From Microcyclospora pomicola (taxonomy: Eukaryota > Ascomycota > Dothideomycetes > Capnodiales), in NCBI GenBank assembly GCA_002786065.1, contig NHNY01000025.1:186001-250000 (forward strand): a stretch of DNA of 64,000 nt, written 5' to 3'. The notes beneath the pieces are model-generated. The model was given only the letters and a program-made list of their open reading frames with translations. It was not told where the DNA came from and searched no databases. Position numbers and translations under genes: made by a program. This document shows positions 45,655 to 57,748 of the stretch, piece after piece. Each line of letters starts with the position of its first letter. The first letter of the stretch is position 1.

Positions 45655-48183
45655 GATCTCTGAACAGCATTGGTGGGACAGATCGACGCCAGCAGAGCTT
45701 GCATTTAGCTGCAGGACTAAATCCCATGTGCGTGCCAACCCAGGCCTCTGCAAGACCGGGTTGAAAGTTTGGTAGCCTCATCTGTAGGTCTTATTATGGA
45801 ACGCCTCTGACATGATGCGCATAGTCGCGGATTGACTTCCTACTCACCGACTTGGATGCCGAAAGAAGCTTATCATCTCGGCTAGAGTCACCAAGCCAAA
45901 TTGTGCAAGTACATTAGGCATATTAAGCCACTGCTCAAATCTATTGTAGCGTGGGTTCCATGTTGCTGGATGACTTCCAGCTGCATCGTATCCGGTCTGT
46001 CCTATAGGAGATCATCTTGAAATCTCGCATAGCAGCCACCGAGTATTTCGGTGGCTTTATTGCGGTGATGTCCGCTGCAGCGTCAACAGGTACGTTAGTC
46101 GGCGTGAGAAGCTGAAGTGTACGTACGGACTGATTTGGTCAATATGGCTGGTCCAGATGCCACAGTGTTACCCAGGCTCGTATACACATTGTATGCACAC
46201 TGAAAGCACGCGAAGGTGTAGCTGAACTTTGCCGTTCCTGCTCGGAACGACAAGCCGTACACAGAATATCAGAATGCAGATGCACACATGATCAATAATC
46301 TGTGCGGCAACCATAAAAATAGACTCTAGCGGATCGGCGGCAAACACGTCGAGCCAAGCTTTGGCGAGGGTGGCTGTGCTGGCCAACGCTATTCTTCCTT
46401 TCTGCCTCACGTCGACGATGTATTGGCTGGTTTGCGGCACTTCGGTAGTCATGCGTGATTTCGAATACGGGCTGCATCTCATAGTGGAATATCGAACGAC
46501 TCGCTGTCCGCTACTGCGGTGAGCATGAAGGTCAATGAAGTGCTGCATGGTAATCCGCGGCGATGATCTTCGAGATCCCGCGTGTCGATTCGTGCCCAGG
46601 CACGCCAGGAGACCGCGAGGCGAGCCTCCCACAGCTAGTCACCCATGGTCTGGTATGACGGAAACGCCGACATTGGACGGAACATCGCTGCCTGCTTGAC
46701 ATTGTGCGTGTCGTGCCCATGCCGAACGGTATGTCAGGAGCTGTGCGAATGTGACAAGACCACGCCCCTTCGGCGGAGTGGCCTCTCCAGTCTGAAGTCC
46801 GCAGGCATTGGATGTAGGCTTGACTTAGTGTGCCGGACTTTGCAACATTAGAGCGATCCCATATCAAGGAGCATGCAATTGTTATTCTTGTGTGCGTGCT
46901 CGGGCACTTTGTCCCGCCGGTCGGTCGTGGGCAGACTTGGCAAACGGCATTCTGCTGGTCCACGCGGAGATACATGTGGAGCGGTGCATACATCTGTACA
47001 CACTGATGCTGCAAAAAAGATGCCCATTCCGGACACCGATCTGGGGTGGCGAGCCGGCGTGACATACTGTACAGGAATCTTGAGTCCCAGGTCGGCTGTT
47101 TCGACGACTACATTCTGATCTGAAGACGCAAGGTACCTTATGGTTTATAAAAAGTAACGCGCTAGCTAAGGATCTAGCGGAAACCTGCCGTCTCGGAGTG
47201 ACGACCACGCCTCGATCTTTAGCTGCGGTGATCCTGTGTCCTCGGAACGGCGAAGTTCATATGTAACCTTGTTAGAGGCTCACTGCTCGAAGTGGCAGCT
47301 TTTATGCCGATGGCCACCAGAAGTTCGCCACCGGCTGACCGCCGTGCGAGACTTGTGGTAGGGCGGGAGGCACGGACGTGCAGTGAGGCGGCGTTGATAC
47401 GTCTTTCCAGTTCCTGCAGATCGACCCGAGCACAAGCAAAAAACTGGCTCCCGGGCTGTGCGTGGCAGCGGTGACTAGACAACTCCCGAATGCACATGCA
47501 TACCCATCACTGGGGTCCTCACGCTATGTCGTCCCCTCCGGGTCTTGCGGGCCTGTTCGGGCCTATCGAATGCTTCTTCACATGTCCCTGACGGGATCCG
47601 GCAGACCAACGTAGCCTTTGGACGGAGCTGACCATTTTCTGATGGCTCTCTAGGCGCGAGAAGCGACTGGACAGGATTACCGACATGCTCTGGCGCTGCA
47701 TGTCGATGTCATACCGTGCGTTTTTATGCTCACCAGTACATGTGTCTGATGCGACCCAAAGCTCTGGCTAGACGATAGTTCTACCCTTAGGGGCTAAGGA
47801 GTCTATTTCAAGGTCGGACCTGCATTCACCCAGGACTCCCAAAGCTACTCGGGCTGGCACATTTAATATGTGTCCTGGTGGACGGTCTCGAATTATTTAT
47901 TCCAGAGTCTTCATCGCCACTGCCATTACTGTTGCAGGCTTACTCACACTCGCTTGGCTCTTTGCCTACCACGTTCGTTCTGTTCTGTCTGAAGATAAGC
48001 GTCTGTACTATCTCCATACTGTCGTTCTAATAAGCAACAACCGGATACTCGACAATTAACATATCGCAACATTCGGACATCTTGATTGACCTAGTCGAAG
48101 ACTTTCCCGACAAGGATCACCTAACGTGCTACTACGTCTGGGTCACCACCATCATTGCTTGGTCAAAAACCGTGATTCTCAGC
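45655..48183. other. Intergenic, no supported gene
   Basis: About 2.5 kb between two forward genes. A 63-codon ATG frame at 47868-48059 with one hydrophobic helix lies just before the next regulator and may be an upstream frame in its leader. Longer reverse frames at 46168-47208 lack domains and overlap one another. No repeat or RNA gene recognised. Confidence 0.45.
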
Positions 48184-49890
48184 ATGGCGGGTGCTGGACC
48201 TTCACGTCGAAGCCACACCAAGAGTCGGAAAGGCTGCAAGACTTGCAAACGGAGGCACATCCGATGCGACGAAACGTTCCCACAATGGTAAGCATGGAGG
48301 ATACCTAAATCTTGCAGCCTGCTCACACCCTAGCAGCCGAAATTGTACCAAGCATCAAGTGAGGTGCGACTACATGGAAATTGTCGGTCCAGAAGGGGAC
48401 GACGAGCAAAGTCCACAACAGCCGGGGGTCGTGCTCTCTCCCGAATTCGAATCGCGCGTGGACCTTTGGCAACAGACGGGCATTTTCCCTTTCCCAGATC
48501 TCCACGTTTTCCCTCCCCCTCCGACTCATGAGTATTCCAAGAACGAGCTACGACTTCTATACCATCTCTCGAGCATCTGCAACGAGCTCGTGCACAAACG
48601 TGTAACGGGACTCACATTATGGACCGAAAAAATGCCCAAGTATGTCTTCCCTCGCTAGAAGATATGGGAGCCATCGGTCGACTGACATGATGCAACAGGT
48701 TTCTGAGTATTGCATCCACCTATCCATACGTCATGCATGCGCTGTTGGCATTTTCTGCGAATCACCTTGCATGGCTATCATCTTCGAAAGACACACGAAA
48801 TCTATATCTTCATCACGGCAGTATTGCTCTGCGTGGACTTCATGAAGCCATCGGCAGCTTCTCTCACGCCAATGCCGATGCCGTACTTGCGACTTCTCTT
48901 CTTCTGTTATGGCAAACTACAGATTACGCCAGCTGGTCATCATTACGATCGGGGATCCAATCCGTACTTTCTACGATGCACTCACGGAAACACGAGTCGA
49001 TCTTCACAGAATATATCTCAGAAGACGACCTTTTCGCAAGCTCCCTCCGGATCCACAGACGACGGTCATCTGTGGGGCCGGTGGAGGGCGGAGCAATGCT
49101 TCAAAGCATAGTAGGGTCATTACAGACATTACAGATGTCACTTGCTGCGCAAGATATTGAACTTGATCATGTGAATCAGCTCATCACCTACCTACACCAT
49201 CTCCAAACCGTCAAGCTTCCTCAAACACCAGAGGAGCAGTTCAACAACTTATATCAGCTGAGGAAGTGGTTATTTTGGACACCTGTAACACTCCTCCAAA
49301 GTCAAGGGAGTCAAGGCGCCGCTCTGCTTACGATAGCACATTATTATGCAGTAGCCTTGGGGGTGGAACCCTTGTTTCCGGATCTCGGGCAGGCCTTCGT
49401 CTCGGGATTGGCGCTTGGCTCTTTGGAGTCGATCATTGGCCTCACAAATGCTATGCAGGCTGAGCATGGCTCGACTGCAGCGTCCGCGGAAATAGCATCT
49501 CTGATACGGTTTCCTTGTCAGGTAGCCTTGAATTATCGAACTCATGCAGCGAATGCAACACAATACGCCCCTCAAGAACCAGGCATGTTCACTGTGGATC
49601 CGGAAACATTGACGTATACGACCATTGGAAATCTTAGTCCAGCTTTTGTGCCATCTCCGTTACACTATAGCGGACATCACACCCCATCCTCGTCGCATTC
49701 ATCCTTTCTTGAGGTCCCTGGCAGCCAAACTCCTTTCTCTTATGGAACACAAACATGGGGGACCGTGCCTTCACCCAGCTTTGCTCCCCAGATTTTCGCC
49801 ACGGAGGTTGAACAGGGCTATGGATACAGCGATCCAACCTGGGGTCCTTTCCGCGGAGGGTTCGTAGCAGCGACACCGATTTGGACATGA
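48184..49890 (+). CDS. Zn2Cys6 transcription factor, Upc2-like
   Basis: Exons 48184-48287, 48337-48639 and 48699-49890 (introns 49 and 59 nt) encode 532 residues. The first intron interrupts the DNA-binding domain; splicing gives GCKTCKRRHIRCDETFPQCR then NCTKHQVRCDY with Cys18, 21, 28, 35, 38 and 45. The middle has YSKNELRLLYHLSSICNELV and YPYVMHALLAFSANHLAWLS, the Fungal_trans_2 pattern of sterol-uptake-control relatives. ALRGLHEAIGSFSHANADAV and LLLLWQTTDYASWSSLRSGI follow. The C-terminal about 120 residues are Ser/Pro/Gly-rich and may activate transcription. Without the first splice the zinc cluster would lack its fourth cysteine. Target genes are unknown; neighbours give no hint. Confidence 0.92.
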
Positions 49891-51056
49891 CGCACAACCG
49901 AGACTAAAGCAGCGTCCAGGCCCATGAACGACACACCCGAGACTGGCGACCCGAGTCGACCACCACATCAGTGAATACCGGAATTGCCGTCCAGATTCAG
50001 AGCACAAAGCGACCACAGAATTGCGCCGGACTGCGCCAATAATACCTAATTAGCGACTTCGCGAGTCACGAGACTACATTCATCCTTTCCACCCAGGCAG
50101 GTTTTGGGCTTTTGGGCAGATACGACTTACTCAGGACGCAGGACGGGAGAAGCGAGCGTTTGATCGACGCGCTGGCACGGAAAGAGCTTGAGTGGAGGCA
50201 TGCATTGCCACGGACTTAATTTTGGAAAGGCACCGCCAGGGCGTTTGTGGTGCTTTCAGCGAGACACCGCTGGTTGGAACTTGGGAACATGGAGTATTCA
50301 CGATGCTCACGAGTGGGTTGGTACGCGCATGTAATGCTGCAGTAATAGGCCACTATACTACTACACTGATAGGTACCCAGAATTATAATGCCCGATAAGT
50401 GCACTTCGCTGCGGACCTCCCAATATTTGCCTTGACTGTGTGGTCCAAGATACTTGGTAGAAGCGCAAGCATTGCGATGAGAACAACATATCCGCAGCTC
50501 ATGATGTGCATTATCCACTGGCAGATTTCGACATCTGCAAACAACCAAGGTGTTCAGTCGACCAAAATATCGCCAAGCGTGGAATCGTTCATTCAACCGA
50601 CGCGAGCTCGTTGACCGGAACACGTGAGGACCTCAGTGTTGTGGATACACGCCAGGACAGGAACCGGACGATCATGGTCATCAACGTTGTAGCCCCTGGA
50701 CAGATGATGGTAGATCGCAGGCCGTACTATATTGGCGTAAGCGAGACGGCAGCACCGCGACGATCGTCCTGAGGCGCAGTGCGTGCAGTAAGCAAACGCG
50801 CTCGCGGCCTCGACCCGCACGGCCGCTCCACGCTCGTATTGCTCCTCCAGCCCTGTCTTGACACACTTGAGAAAGGCGAATCGGAGGCGGAGATGGTCTT
50901 TATCATGAGCACTGGCACAGGATACTAGCGTTCGGCGTGCGCGATGGCATTCTGGGTTTGTTTGTGCAAGTGTGTAGATCCATACGACGGCTGGGCTGGT
51001 AGAGCATGTGTCCTGTATGTATGTATGTATGGTCCCCAAAGGCGACATCTATCAGC
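49891..51056. other. Convergent intergenic region
   Basis: This lies between the Zn2Cys6 gene (+) and the adenine deaminase gene (-). A reverse frame at 50593-51048 (151 codons) has no domain and is not supported. A (TGTA)4 repeat lies at 51014-51030. Confidence 0.45.
51014..51030. repeat. (TGTA)4 microsatellite
   Basis: Four TGTA units just downstream of the adenine deaminase stop codon, probably in its 3' UTR. Confidence 0.8.
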
Positions 51057-52127
51057 TCATGCAGTATTCTTTTGCGTCCACTGGTCGAGGGCGTTATCAA
51101 GAAGGAGCAGCATTTCTTGCTTTCTAGCCGAGGAACACCAGCTGCCACGTATGCCCGCGGCGCAAATAGAGGACCATTCCGCCACCGACAGGTCGAACGC
51201 ATCCTGCACCGCGCAGTAGTTGTCGAGGATGTAGTTACCGCCAAAGTAAGCGGGATCGTCGCTGTTGATGCTGAACTGCACGCCGAGGTCGAGGAACTTC
51301 CTGATGGGCAGCTCCGCCACGGAGCTTACGCAGCGGAGGAGTACGTTGCTGAGCGGACACACGGTCAACATGATTTGATCCTTGGCGACTCGTTGCAAGA
51401 GTTCGTCGTCTTCTGCCACTCGTACGCCATGATCAATCCGCCCGACTTCAAGAACATCCAGGGCGCTCTTGACGTAGGTGGATGGTCCTTCTTCGCCGGC
51501 GTGGGCTGTCCGTCTGAGGCCCAACGCTTTTGCCTTCTGGTAAATCTCCTGAAAGAGCTCCGGGGGAAATGGTGACTCGCTAGAGTCGAGACCAATACCA
51601 ACAACTTGACCAGTGCTAAAACTAGCTTGAACTTCGGCCAGCTCGAATGTCTGCATACAATCCAGCGCAGGCAAGTGGCGGAGGAAGCAACAAATCAGCT
51701 CGCTGGTGATGCCCAATTCCTTCTCTGCCCGCTGTCTTGCAGCTGTGAATCCAGAAAGCACAGCGTCGTACCCGATCCCACGTGAGAGATGTGCTTGAGG
51801 ATCGAAGAAAACTTCAGCATGTACGACTCCATCGGTAGCAGCGTGCTGGAAGTAATCCCACGCCAAAGCCTCGAAGTCAGACGCATCTACAAGCACACTC
51901 ATGCCAATGTAGTAGTAATGCAGAAAGTCGTCCAGGGATGTGAAGTGATTGTACCTTTCCTTGAGACTCTCCTGTGATGCGAACGCTGCATCGTCAGCGG
52001 GAAGAGCGATTTTGTTCTTCGAGGCAAGTTCGAAAAGAACAGCTGGAGTAAGAGCTCCTTCGAGATGTAGATGGTGCTCGCATTTTGGCAACGCACGCAA
52101 TAGTTCGTGGATTGAAGACTTGCACAT
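51057..52127 (-). CDS. AAH1: Adenine deaminase (AAH1, ADA-like)
   Basis: One exon of 356 residues. It deaminates adenine to hypoxanthine in the cytosol or nucleus for purine salvage and nitrogen use. The amidohydrolase fold is marked by CEHHLHLEGALTP (His19 and His21 bind zinc), ATDGVVHAEVFFDPQAH, VVGIGLDSSE, TAHAGEEG (zinc His and catalytic Glu), GRIDHGVRV and SINSDDPAYFGG (zinc Asp). These residues are shared with adenosine deaminase, but the short fungal form beginning MCKSSIHELLRALPKCEHHL and the FSINSDDPAYFGGYxxxN pattern are those of Aah1. The ATG at 52127 is used; the frame runs three codons further to a TTG. Adenosine kinase at 35902 is in the same pathway. Confidence 0.95.
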   Translation of the reverse strand: MCKSSIHELLRALPKCEHHLHLEGALTPAVLFELASKNKIALPADDAAFASQESLKERYNHFTSLDDFLHYYYIGMSVLVDASDFEALAWDYFQHAATDGVVHAEVFFDPQAHLSRGIGYDAVLSGFTAARQRAEKELGITSELICCFLRHLPALDCMQTFELAEVQASFSTGQVVGIGLDSSESPFPPELFQEIYQKAKALGLRRTAHAGEEGPSTYVKSALDVLEVGRIDHGVRVAEDDELLQRVAKDQIMLTVCPLSNVLLRCVSSVAELPIRKFLDLGVQFSINSDDPAYFGGNYILDNYCAVQDAFDLSVAEWSSICAAGIRGSWCSSARKQEMLLLLDNALDQWTQKNTA

Positions 52128-52761
52128 TTTCGTCAAATCGATGTTCTGGCTCTCCAGACGTTGAACTTGTGGTGTGTGATAGATTTTGGTCCAAATTGGT
52201 TACGGTCTTGTCTTGGATGGTTCGAATTTGATTTGCAGAGCGTCTCTTGCCAGCGATATCGATGGGAGTGTATTGTTGTAGGAACCCAGGTAGTGCTCGG
52301 TACACATAAATATTCGTTGGGCCAAGGAGAAAGATCCCTACCATTATCTGGCTACACACTCTTCTTTGCAGGTTTTGCTATTCTCAATCTGAGGCGGCCG
52401 GCTCCGCTTGCCTGATTTGCTTGTCATCAAAGCCACAGGTGCAGAAGAAAGTGACATGGTAAGACATCGGAGTCGAAGCGTACTACGACAGTGCATAACG
52501 TTCGTGAGAAGGTTACCACGTAGTACCAATTGCCAGGACTAACAACTGATGTCAAGATCTGCCTCGGCGATGTGTGAGATAACTCATTAGTGGCGTGAAG
52601 GCGAAGGAACAGTCACGTATACATACTGCAGCCGGAAAGAGGGTGGAGAGGCGCTAGCGTACACGTATATAGGAACAGGAAGACAGCAAGCAAGACATGG
52701 ATGTCAACTCGATTTCTTCCAGACTCATCTATGGCGATCATTTCTCCACGAATTGGGCGCC
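52128..52761. promoter_or_regulatory. Divergent promoter region, AAH1 and small hypothetical gene
   Basis: 634 bp between start codons on opposite strands. No specific sites were fixed by eye and no gene is supported inside. Confidence 0.35.
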
Positions 52762-53473
52762 ATGAACCACGCGCTTCGCGAGTTGATCTGTGATAATGGA
52801 AGCTGGCATCATCCCACGGCAGGTTGGCATGAATTCTCAATCCGGTTCAACCAAGACGGGACTGGAGAAGTAGGTCCTTGACTACGTTATGCAGCGATCC
52901 AGTCTAACACGGAACCAGCTACTTGCTATGGGCGACATGGGCTTAGGCTGTTTGTTCGCATTGTCCATGCAATGGAAGTCCATCCCAAAATCTAAAACGA
53001 CAGCAAACATTATGGACGATGAGTGCTTCAGACACCTCAAGCATACCAACATGTTGACAAAGCCACCGACGTTCCTCGGCGCACTACGTCTTGAGATCGA
53101 GCTGAACCCAGACCCACCGAAAAGGTTGGTAAGTGGTCTGGATCTGAGGCAACAAAATGACTACATGATGTCGAGAGCTGCATACCTGCCAAGACAGTTC
53201 GACCTCGTCATCGAGAAGGGCAATTTTGCAGCCGCAGAACACTTTTCAGGTCGACACGAGCTGCGGATGACCTTCGAAATCTCGCCGTACCCTCTTCCAG
53301 CAGCGTATAGTCAAGAACGTAAAGGTGGTCCAAGCCCGGATGAAATCTGCGGATGGTTGAACCAGGCAAGATCTTTCTATGCTGGAAAACCATCGGATGA
53401 CTTGTTGCAAGCCAGAGCTACCGAGGATGACACCGTTCTGAGAATTCGTACATCTCATTGCGTGATATCGTAG
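52762..53473 (+). CDS. Hypothetical two-exon ascomycete protein
   Basis: Exons 52762-52869 and 52919-53473 encode 220 residues. The 49-nt intron has a GTAGGT donor, a TCTAAC branch site and an ACCAG acceptor. Exon 1 begins MNHALRELICDNGSWHHPTA and continues GWHEFSIRFNQDGTGE; exon 2 follows with LLAMGDMGLGCLFALSMQWK. This resembles a recurrent style in ascomycete proteins of unknown function: a W-containing head, FNxDGTGE, then an A-x-F-x-W-K strand and an acidic-to-hydrophobic beta-rich body (LRLEIELNPDPPKR, LRMTFEISPYPLP). No signal peptide or membrane helix. A shorter single-exon reading from 52889 is possible but would lose the DGTGE motif. Function unknown. Confidence 0.7.
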
Positions 53474-53956
53474 CCGACAAGACACATGAAGCAACCCGAC
53501 TTCGACCGGTGGCTGAAGTTTTGCGACATCGCTAGCTGGGAATGCTGATAAAGGTAGCGTAGGCCTGTGCTATTGATGGCCGCCGACTCCTGCTTCGAGT
53601 CATAGCATCAACGACGTGTTGCTGTCCTTGATGCAAAGTGCCTGTGGACTTGTGTAATGTCATATCCACAGGTGCTAATGGTACCTCCACTCTCTGTTCG
53701 GACGTAATCCGCACGGTTTGGGACTGCATCTGGTAAGCGGCAGTACACATGTATTGTGCTCGTCACTCACCTCCTAATCTGTGCCATCGTCTCTGGAGGC
53801 GGACCAAAGTCAAATCGTGCCTACCAAGGCATGACGATCGACAAGAAGCGAGCTCAAGTCGCACAGTCGGCAAGTTTGCAGACTCATTCATCAACGCAGA
53901 GCTACTCGTACTCTTCGTCCTTCTCGACTGCGCCAACCTATACACCGCAATCCTAG

Positions 53957-54361
53957 GGTACTGGCAGTGTCGTCACATTGACAAACACTCCTGTGTCGTC
54001 GGAATTAACAAACTTGCACACAACGACTGTTGTTGTCCAGAATGGTACGACAGTATCGTTCTCCGAATCGCCCGTCCCCAAGGGCTTAAAATCTCGATCC
54101 ACGGTGTCGCTGACGAGCTCTGGGTCGACCACGAGCCATTCGGGCACGACAATGTCGTCGACAACATCATCGACGAGCTTGACGTCGACGTCGAGTCATT
54201 CGAGCACGACAGTGTCAACGTCGACCTCAAGTCGTTCTTCGACTACATCGAGTCACTCGAGCACGACAGCGTCAACGCCAACCTCAAGCCATACTTCGAC
54301 GACATCGAGTCACAGTACCACAACCACGACGCATGCAACTACTTCGACCAGCACTCATTAG
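53957..54361 (+). CDS. Candidate 3' exon of a Ser/Thr-rich, mucin-like protein
   Basis: The frame reads GTGSVVTLTNTPVSSELTNL, TTTVVVQNGTTVSFSESP, then about 75 residues that are almost only Ser, Thr and His (TSSHSSTTVSTSTSSRSSTT), ending STSTH and a stop. Such tracts are typical of O-glycosylated, secreted or wall proteins of fungi. Upstream, the same frame is open from about 53708 except for a TAG whose bases also form a splice acceptor (TCCTAG at 53951-53956), so an intron could end there. I could not find a convincing signal-peptide exon, so the gene may start elsewhere or be a remnant. An acidic alternative frame (53749-54381) exists over the same bases. Confidence 0.35.
   Translation, partial: GTGSVVTLTNTPVSSELTNLHTTTVVVQNGTTVSFSESPVPKGLKSRSTVSLTSSGSTTSHSGTTMSSTTSSTSLTSTSSHSSTTVSTSTSSRSSTTSSHSSTTASTPTSSHTSTTSSHSTTTTTHATTSTSTH
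54128..54350. repeat. 57-bp minisatellite (two clear and two degenerate units)
   Basis: Units at 54191-54247 and 54248-54304 both begin TCGAGTCA(T/C)TCGAGCACGA and are 57 nt long with about 80 percent identity. A diverged unit precedes them (about 54128-54190) and a partial one follows (54305 on). The length is a multiple of three, so copy changes keep the Ser/Thr-rich frame. Confidence 0.75.
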
Positions 54362-57300
54362 TGCTAGGCGTCAGAACATGATTAATGATGTGTCTTAACA
54401 TTTGCTGTAGTAGTTGTAGCGAATCAAAAGAATTCTCACTCGTACCAGTCTTCTCGTGCTGATATTGCGATGACATCAAGACATGGCGCAAGCTCGGCGA
54501 CAATGGGCATGGGGGTGAAGCTTGAAGTCGTTGGACGTGCCATAAAGGATGACTGATCACATTGCCGATCGTTTCATCTAGAACAAAAGTATGCACAGTT
54601 GTAGGACTTGGTGAAATCTGTCCTGCATTTGTGGGGGTTAAACTATACGAAGCAAAGCGAGCAGGATAGCGCCTGTGACGACGGGTGAAAGCAAGGCTGC
54701 AAGTGGTCGCCTTAGCGAGATGACGAACGTGAAACTCGTTCAGATCCGCCTGCTGTACTAGCAGTGATTCAGATCTCCAGAAACAATGGTGCTACATGCG
54801 GCCATCGGCTGCGTGCGACACACTCCTTGGCATCCGAATGGCGGCAATTGTCCGAAGGATGAACAAAGAGGCAAGAGGCCCGAGCCTACGGCACGACGCG
54901 GGCGCGTCTCCAAGAGTCCTGGTCTCTTGCTCGGCCCTCGGTTGCCATGATTATTGTGGTGCTGCGCCGGAGTCTTCTCCATTACACACAACTATCTTCC
55001 GGAAGATATTTCGTCGTCTTGAAATTGTGCTATCGTTCAGCTTCAGCGTTCATAAACATGAACACGATGCGCTACATCATCTAGCGGTGTCGTGCTTCGC
55101 AGACGCGAATTTGAAAGCGGACGGACCAAATTCCAAATCCTTGCGCACACTCCCCTAAGGGCCCTGACAAGAGGCCAGGATGGTGTGGTGAACGGACGGT
55201 ACGGTTTCAACTTGCGTGGCACGGCTACAAAACAAGCAGGTAATGATCGTCTAAGTGCAAGCACGCAGGGACGGCAGATGTCTCGGGACCACAATCTGGA
55301 GTAGATGAAACACACTCCATGTTTGGCTCCGATTCGCGACCGTCAGATCCCGCCTCGCTCGCATGAGAACAAGCGAGTCCGGGCAGACGTTGGCGAAAGT
55401 CAGGGAGACATGCCATAGCTTGTGTCGGAATGATCTCATCACTGCACCAGAAGGTCCGTAGTGGCATGGCATGTTCCGAATGATATAGCATGCCAAATCT
55501 CTGGTAAACTCTCTGCATAGCAGCGAAGCGCGACGGCGTCAGCAGCAGCTTAAGCTTGTTGGGTAAGTTCCTGACTGATAACGCCACTGGTATGCAATGC
55601 AACGACGGCATGTACGGCCGAATCACTCGACGGGTATAGCAAGATTCCCTTCACGGCAACCAGAAAGATAGGTCGCATACTCTGGGCCCATACAATTTCT
55701 GATGATCAGGACCCGAGTCGTTATTTCATAACAAGCGCTTCGGCGTGCGTTGGATGCTCGAATGGCCGCTCGCCTAGAGTTGTACGCAACCATTATACTG
55801 TGGGCAGACTTGGGCTTTTCCAAGCGCGAGTACGATCGGGACTTGTCATAGCGAGTCGGGATTATTCCATGTGGTCGCGGGTGAGATCAGCAGTGCGACA
55901 GTTTTCAATGGCATAGTAGAGCTGACCACGTTGCGCACTGTCTTCCGAGCTGCCTCTTGCGGAAGGTCGGGCGCATATCATCTCAACATGAATACTAATC
56001 ATCCCGAACCACTCGTCGAAAAGTATCTGCGGGCGAGGTACGTGCAATGAGCGATTGCGGGTAAAGCTGTGTTGATCAGGGCAGTTGCAATTTCGCTATT
56101 GGATGGCAGTCGATGTATTGGTCTGCTATCTGCTGATCCAACGCACAATACTACGTTGTGTGTGGTATCCAAAGCGCAGACAGTGAAGACTAGTGATTTC
56201 CTGGCAATAGTCCGCGGAAACGAAGGAATATCCCGTGCGTTCCAGAAGCCAAGGAGACTTTGCTTAGTCTTTCCCCATGCTAGGGCACAACCGGGGGCAC
56301 TACAATCAGTGTAGCCGTTAGGTGAGCATACGGAGTACATAAAGTCGCTTAATGGCTACAGCCTTGGCATTCTCGGATATGTCATGCGAGAATGGTTGAT
56401 CCGCTTCCGGTGAGCTGGCCGCGGCTTACTGTTGGGCTCCAGGCCGACCAATCGTTGTATCACCATCGTGCCGGGCGTGCGACAGCATTCCTTATGACGG
56501 ACTGCTTCATCGCTTCCTGAAAGTCTGCCCTTCGAAACTAGAAGATTTAACCGTGCCAAGCGCAAGATTATGCATGATGGGCTTTCGGATGATGATCCGG
56601 ATGACCGGGGAATGGGCACCAAATATGGCGTTTCGGGTGGTCTCGCCGATCTCAGTCCGAGATGTGCAGGGGTTGCACGTGCTGGAAGTTGATGTTGCGA
56701 ACCGAGATGGAGAGAACTATGGATGAAAGCTGATTCGGGAGGGGGAAAGGCCATTAAAGATCATTGTAATGACTTGGTCTGACATTCAGCGAGCTATCCT
56801 GTAGGCTTGCCATAATTTGGCCCCCAGGAAATGCTCAACCATAATCAATGCAACGCTGAATATGGCTGGTTGCCGAGTGCCCTAAGGTTTAGGGATGCTA
56901 CCAGAGTTTCTTAGTCTTCGCTTTCAGCGGCTTGCGTCTTCCACACAGACCGGGGGGACCGAACCCTCTCCCGATGTTTTCACAGGGGCATCCTGGCCTT
57001 GCAGCACACGAAGACTTGTTGCCGTCTCGCGTCGTGTGCCCTGGCGTCTGAACCCGAATCAGGGACGAGAACCCGGAATCGTCAGACGGAAGATCATGGC
57101 CGCGTGCCAGGAACGAGATCTGACACTTTGGCTATGTTCTAGTGGCGGCGTGGGCGCGTGAATGATTTGCTGGCGTTGGGTTGGATACGAAATACCTGGC
57201 GCTGGTGGAGGTGGTGTCGGTTTTGACGATCGGCAAGTCGGTTCGCTTGCCGGCTCCATTGGTTTAGTGACAGTCAGGTCGTTGAACGTTTCTAAAGCTC

Positions 57301-57748
57301 TTTCCTCCAAAGTCAATACGACCGTGCGGCAATCCTCAACTTCACCTCGTCTCGACTTCTCCCGCCGTTCTCTATTCCCAATTGCATGTCCACCCGGAGC
57401 CGAATACACCTCTCCACAATCTGCGCTCTCTTGCTTCCGGTGTTTCAACGAGCGCTTGTCGAGTCGTTGACTGCCGGGTTTTCTTCGTCCTGGACTGGCC
57501 TAATTTCTGTGCTTGCGTCATCTCTCTTGAAGCATACAGTAACCACTCTTCCCAAAGACAAGCTTGCCTGGTGTATGACCACCGATTCTGTCTGGTTTCT
57601 GGTCGATTACTGATCGCTTTGTGTGGTCGAAACATACCGTGTGGCAGCATATCTCTTAGGATATCCAAGATCATTCTAGTGTGCTTCGGTGAGGCTCTCA
57701 CATGTCATTTTTTGATTGCGCATGAGCGATACCGGGACCACACAGTGA

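Larger units (their letters stand above)
53474..57748. other. Gene-poor region with one Ser/Thr-rich repeat locus
   Basis: About 4.3 kb. Apart from the Ser/Thr-rich frame and its tandem repeat near 54 kb, described separately, no gene is supported. Reverse frames at 55225-55626 and 56356-56754 lack domains. The last about 600 bp probably holds the leader of the Zn2Cys6 gene at 57749 and has overlapping short upstream frames (57382-57816). No transposon signature recognised. Confidence 0.45.

Noticed and set aside
46168-47208. Several overlapping reverse frames of 100-177 codons
   Set aside because: They occupy different frames, have no domains or splice logic, and show Cys/Arg/His-rich noise composition.
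47868-48059. 63-codon ATG frame with one hydrophobic helix before the Zn2Cys6 gene
   Set aside because: Too short and without a family match; more likely part of the leader of the downstream gene.
50593-51048. 151-codon reverse frame 3' of adenine deaminase
   Set aside because: No recognisable motif, poor composition, and it fits the 3' flank of a complete gene.
53749-54381. 210-codon acidic frame over the 57-bp repeat
   Set aside because: The Ser/Thr-rich frame over the same bases is a common fungal protein type; the acidic reading looks like a by-product of the repeat.
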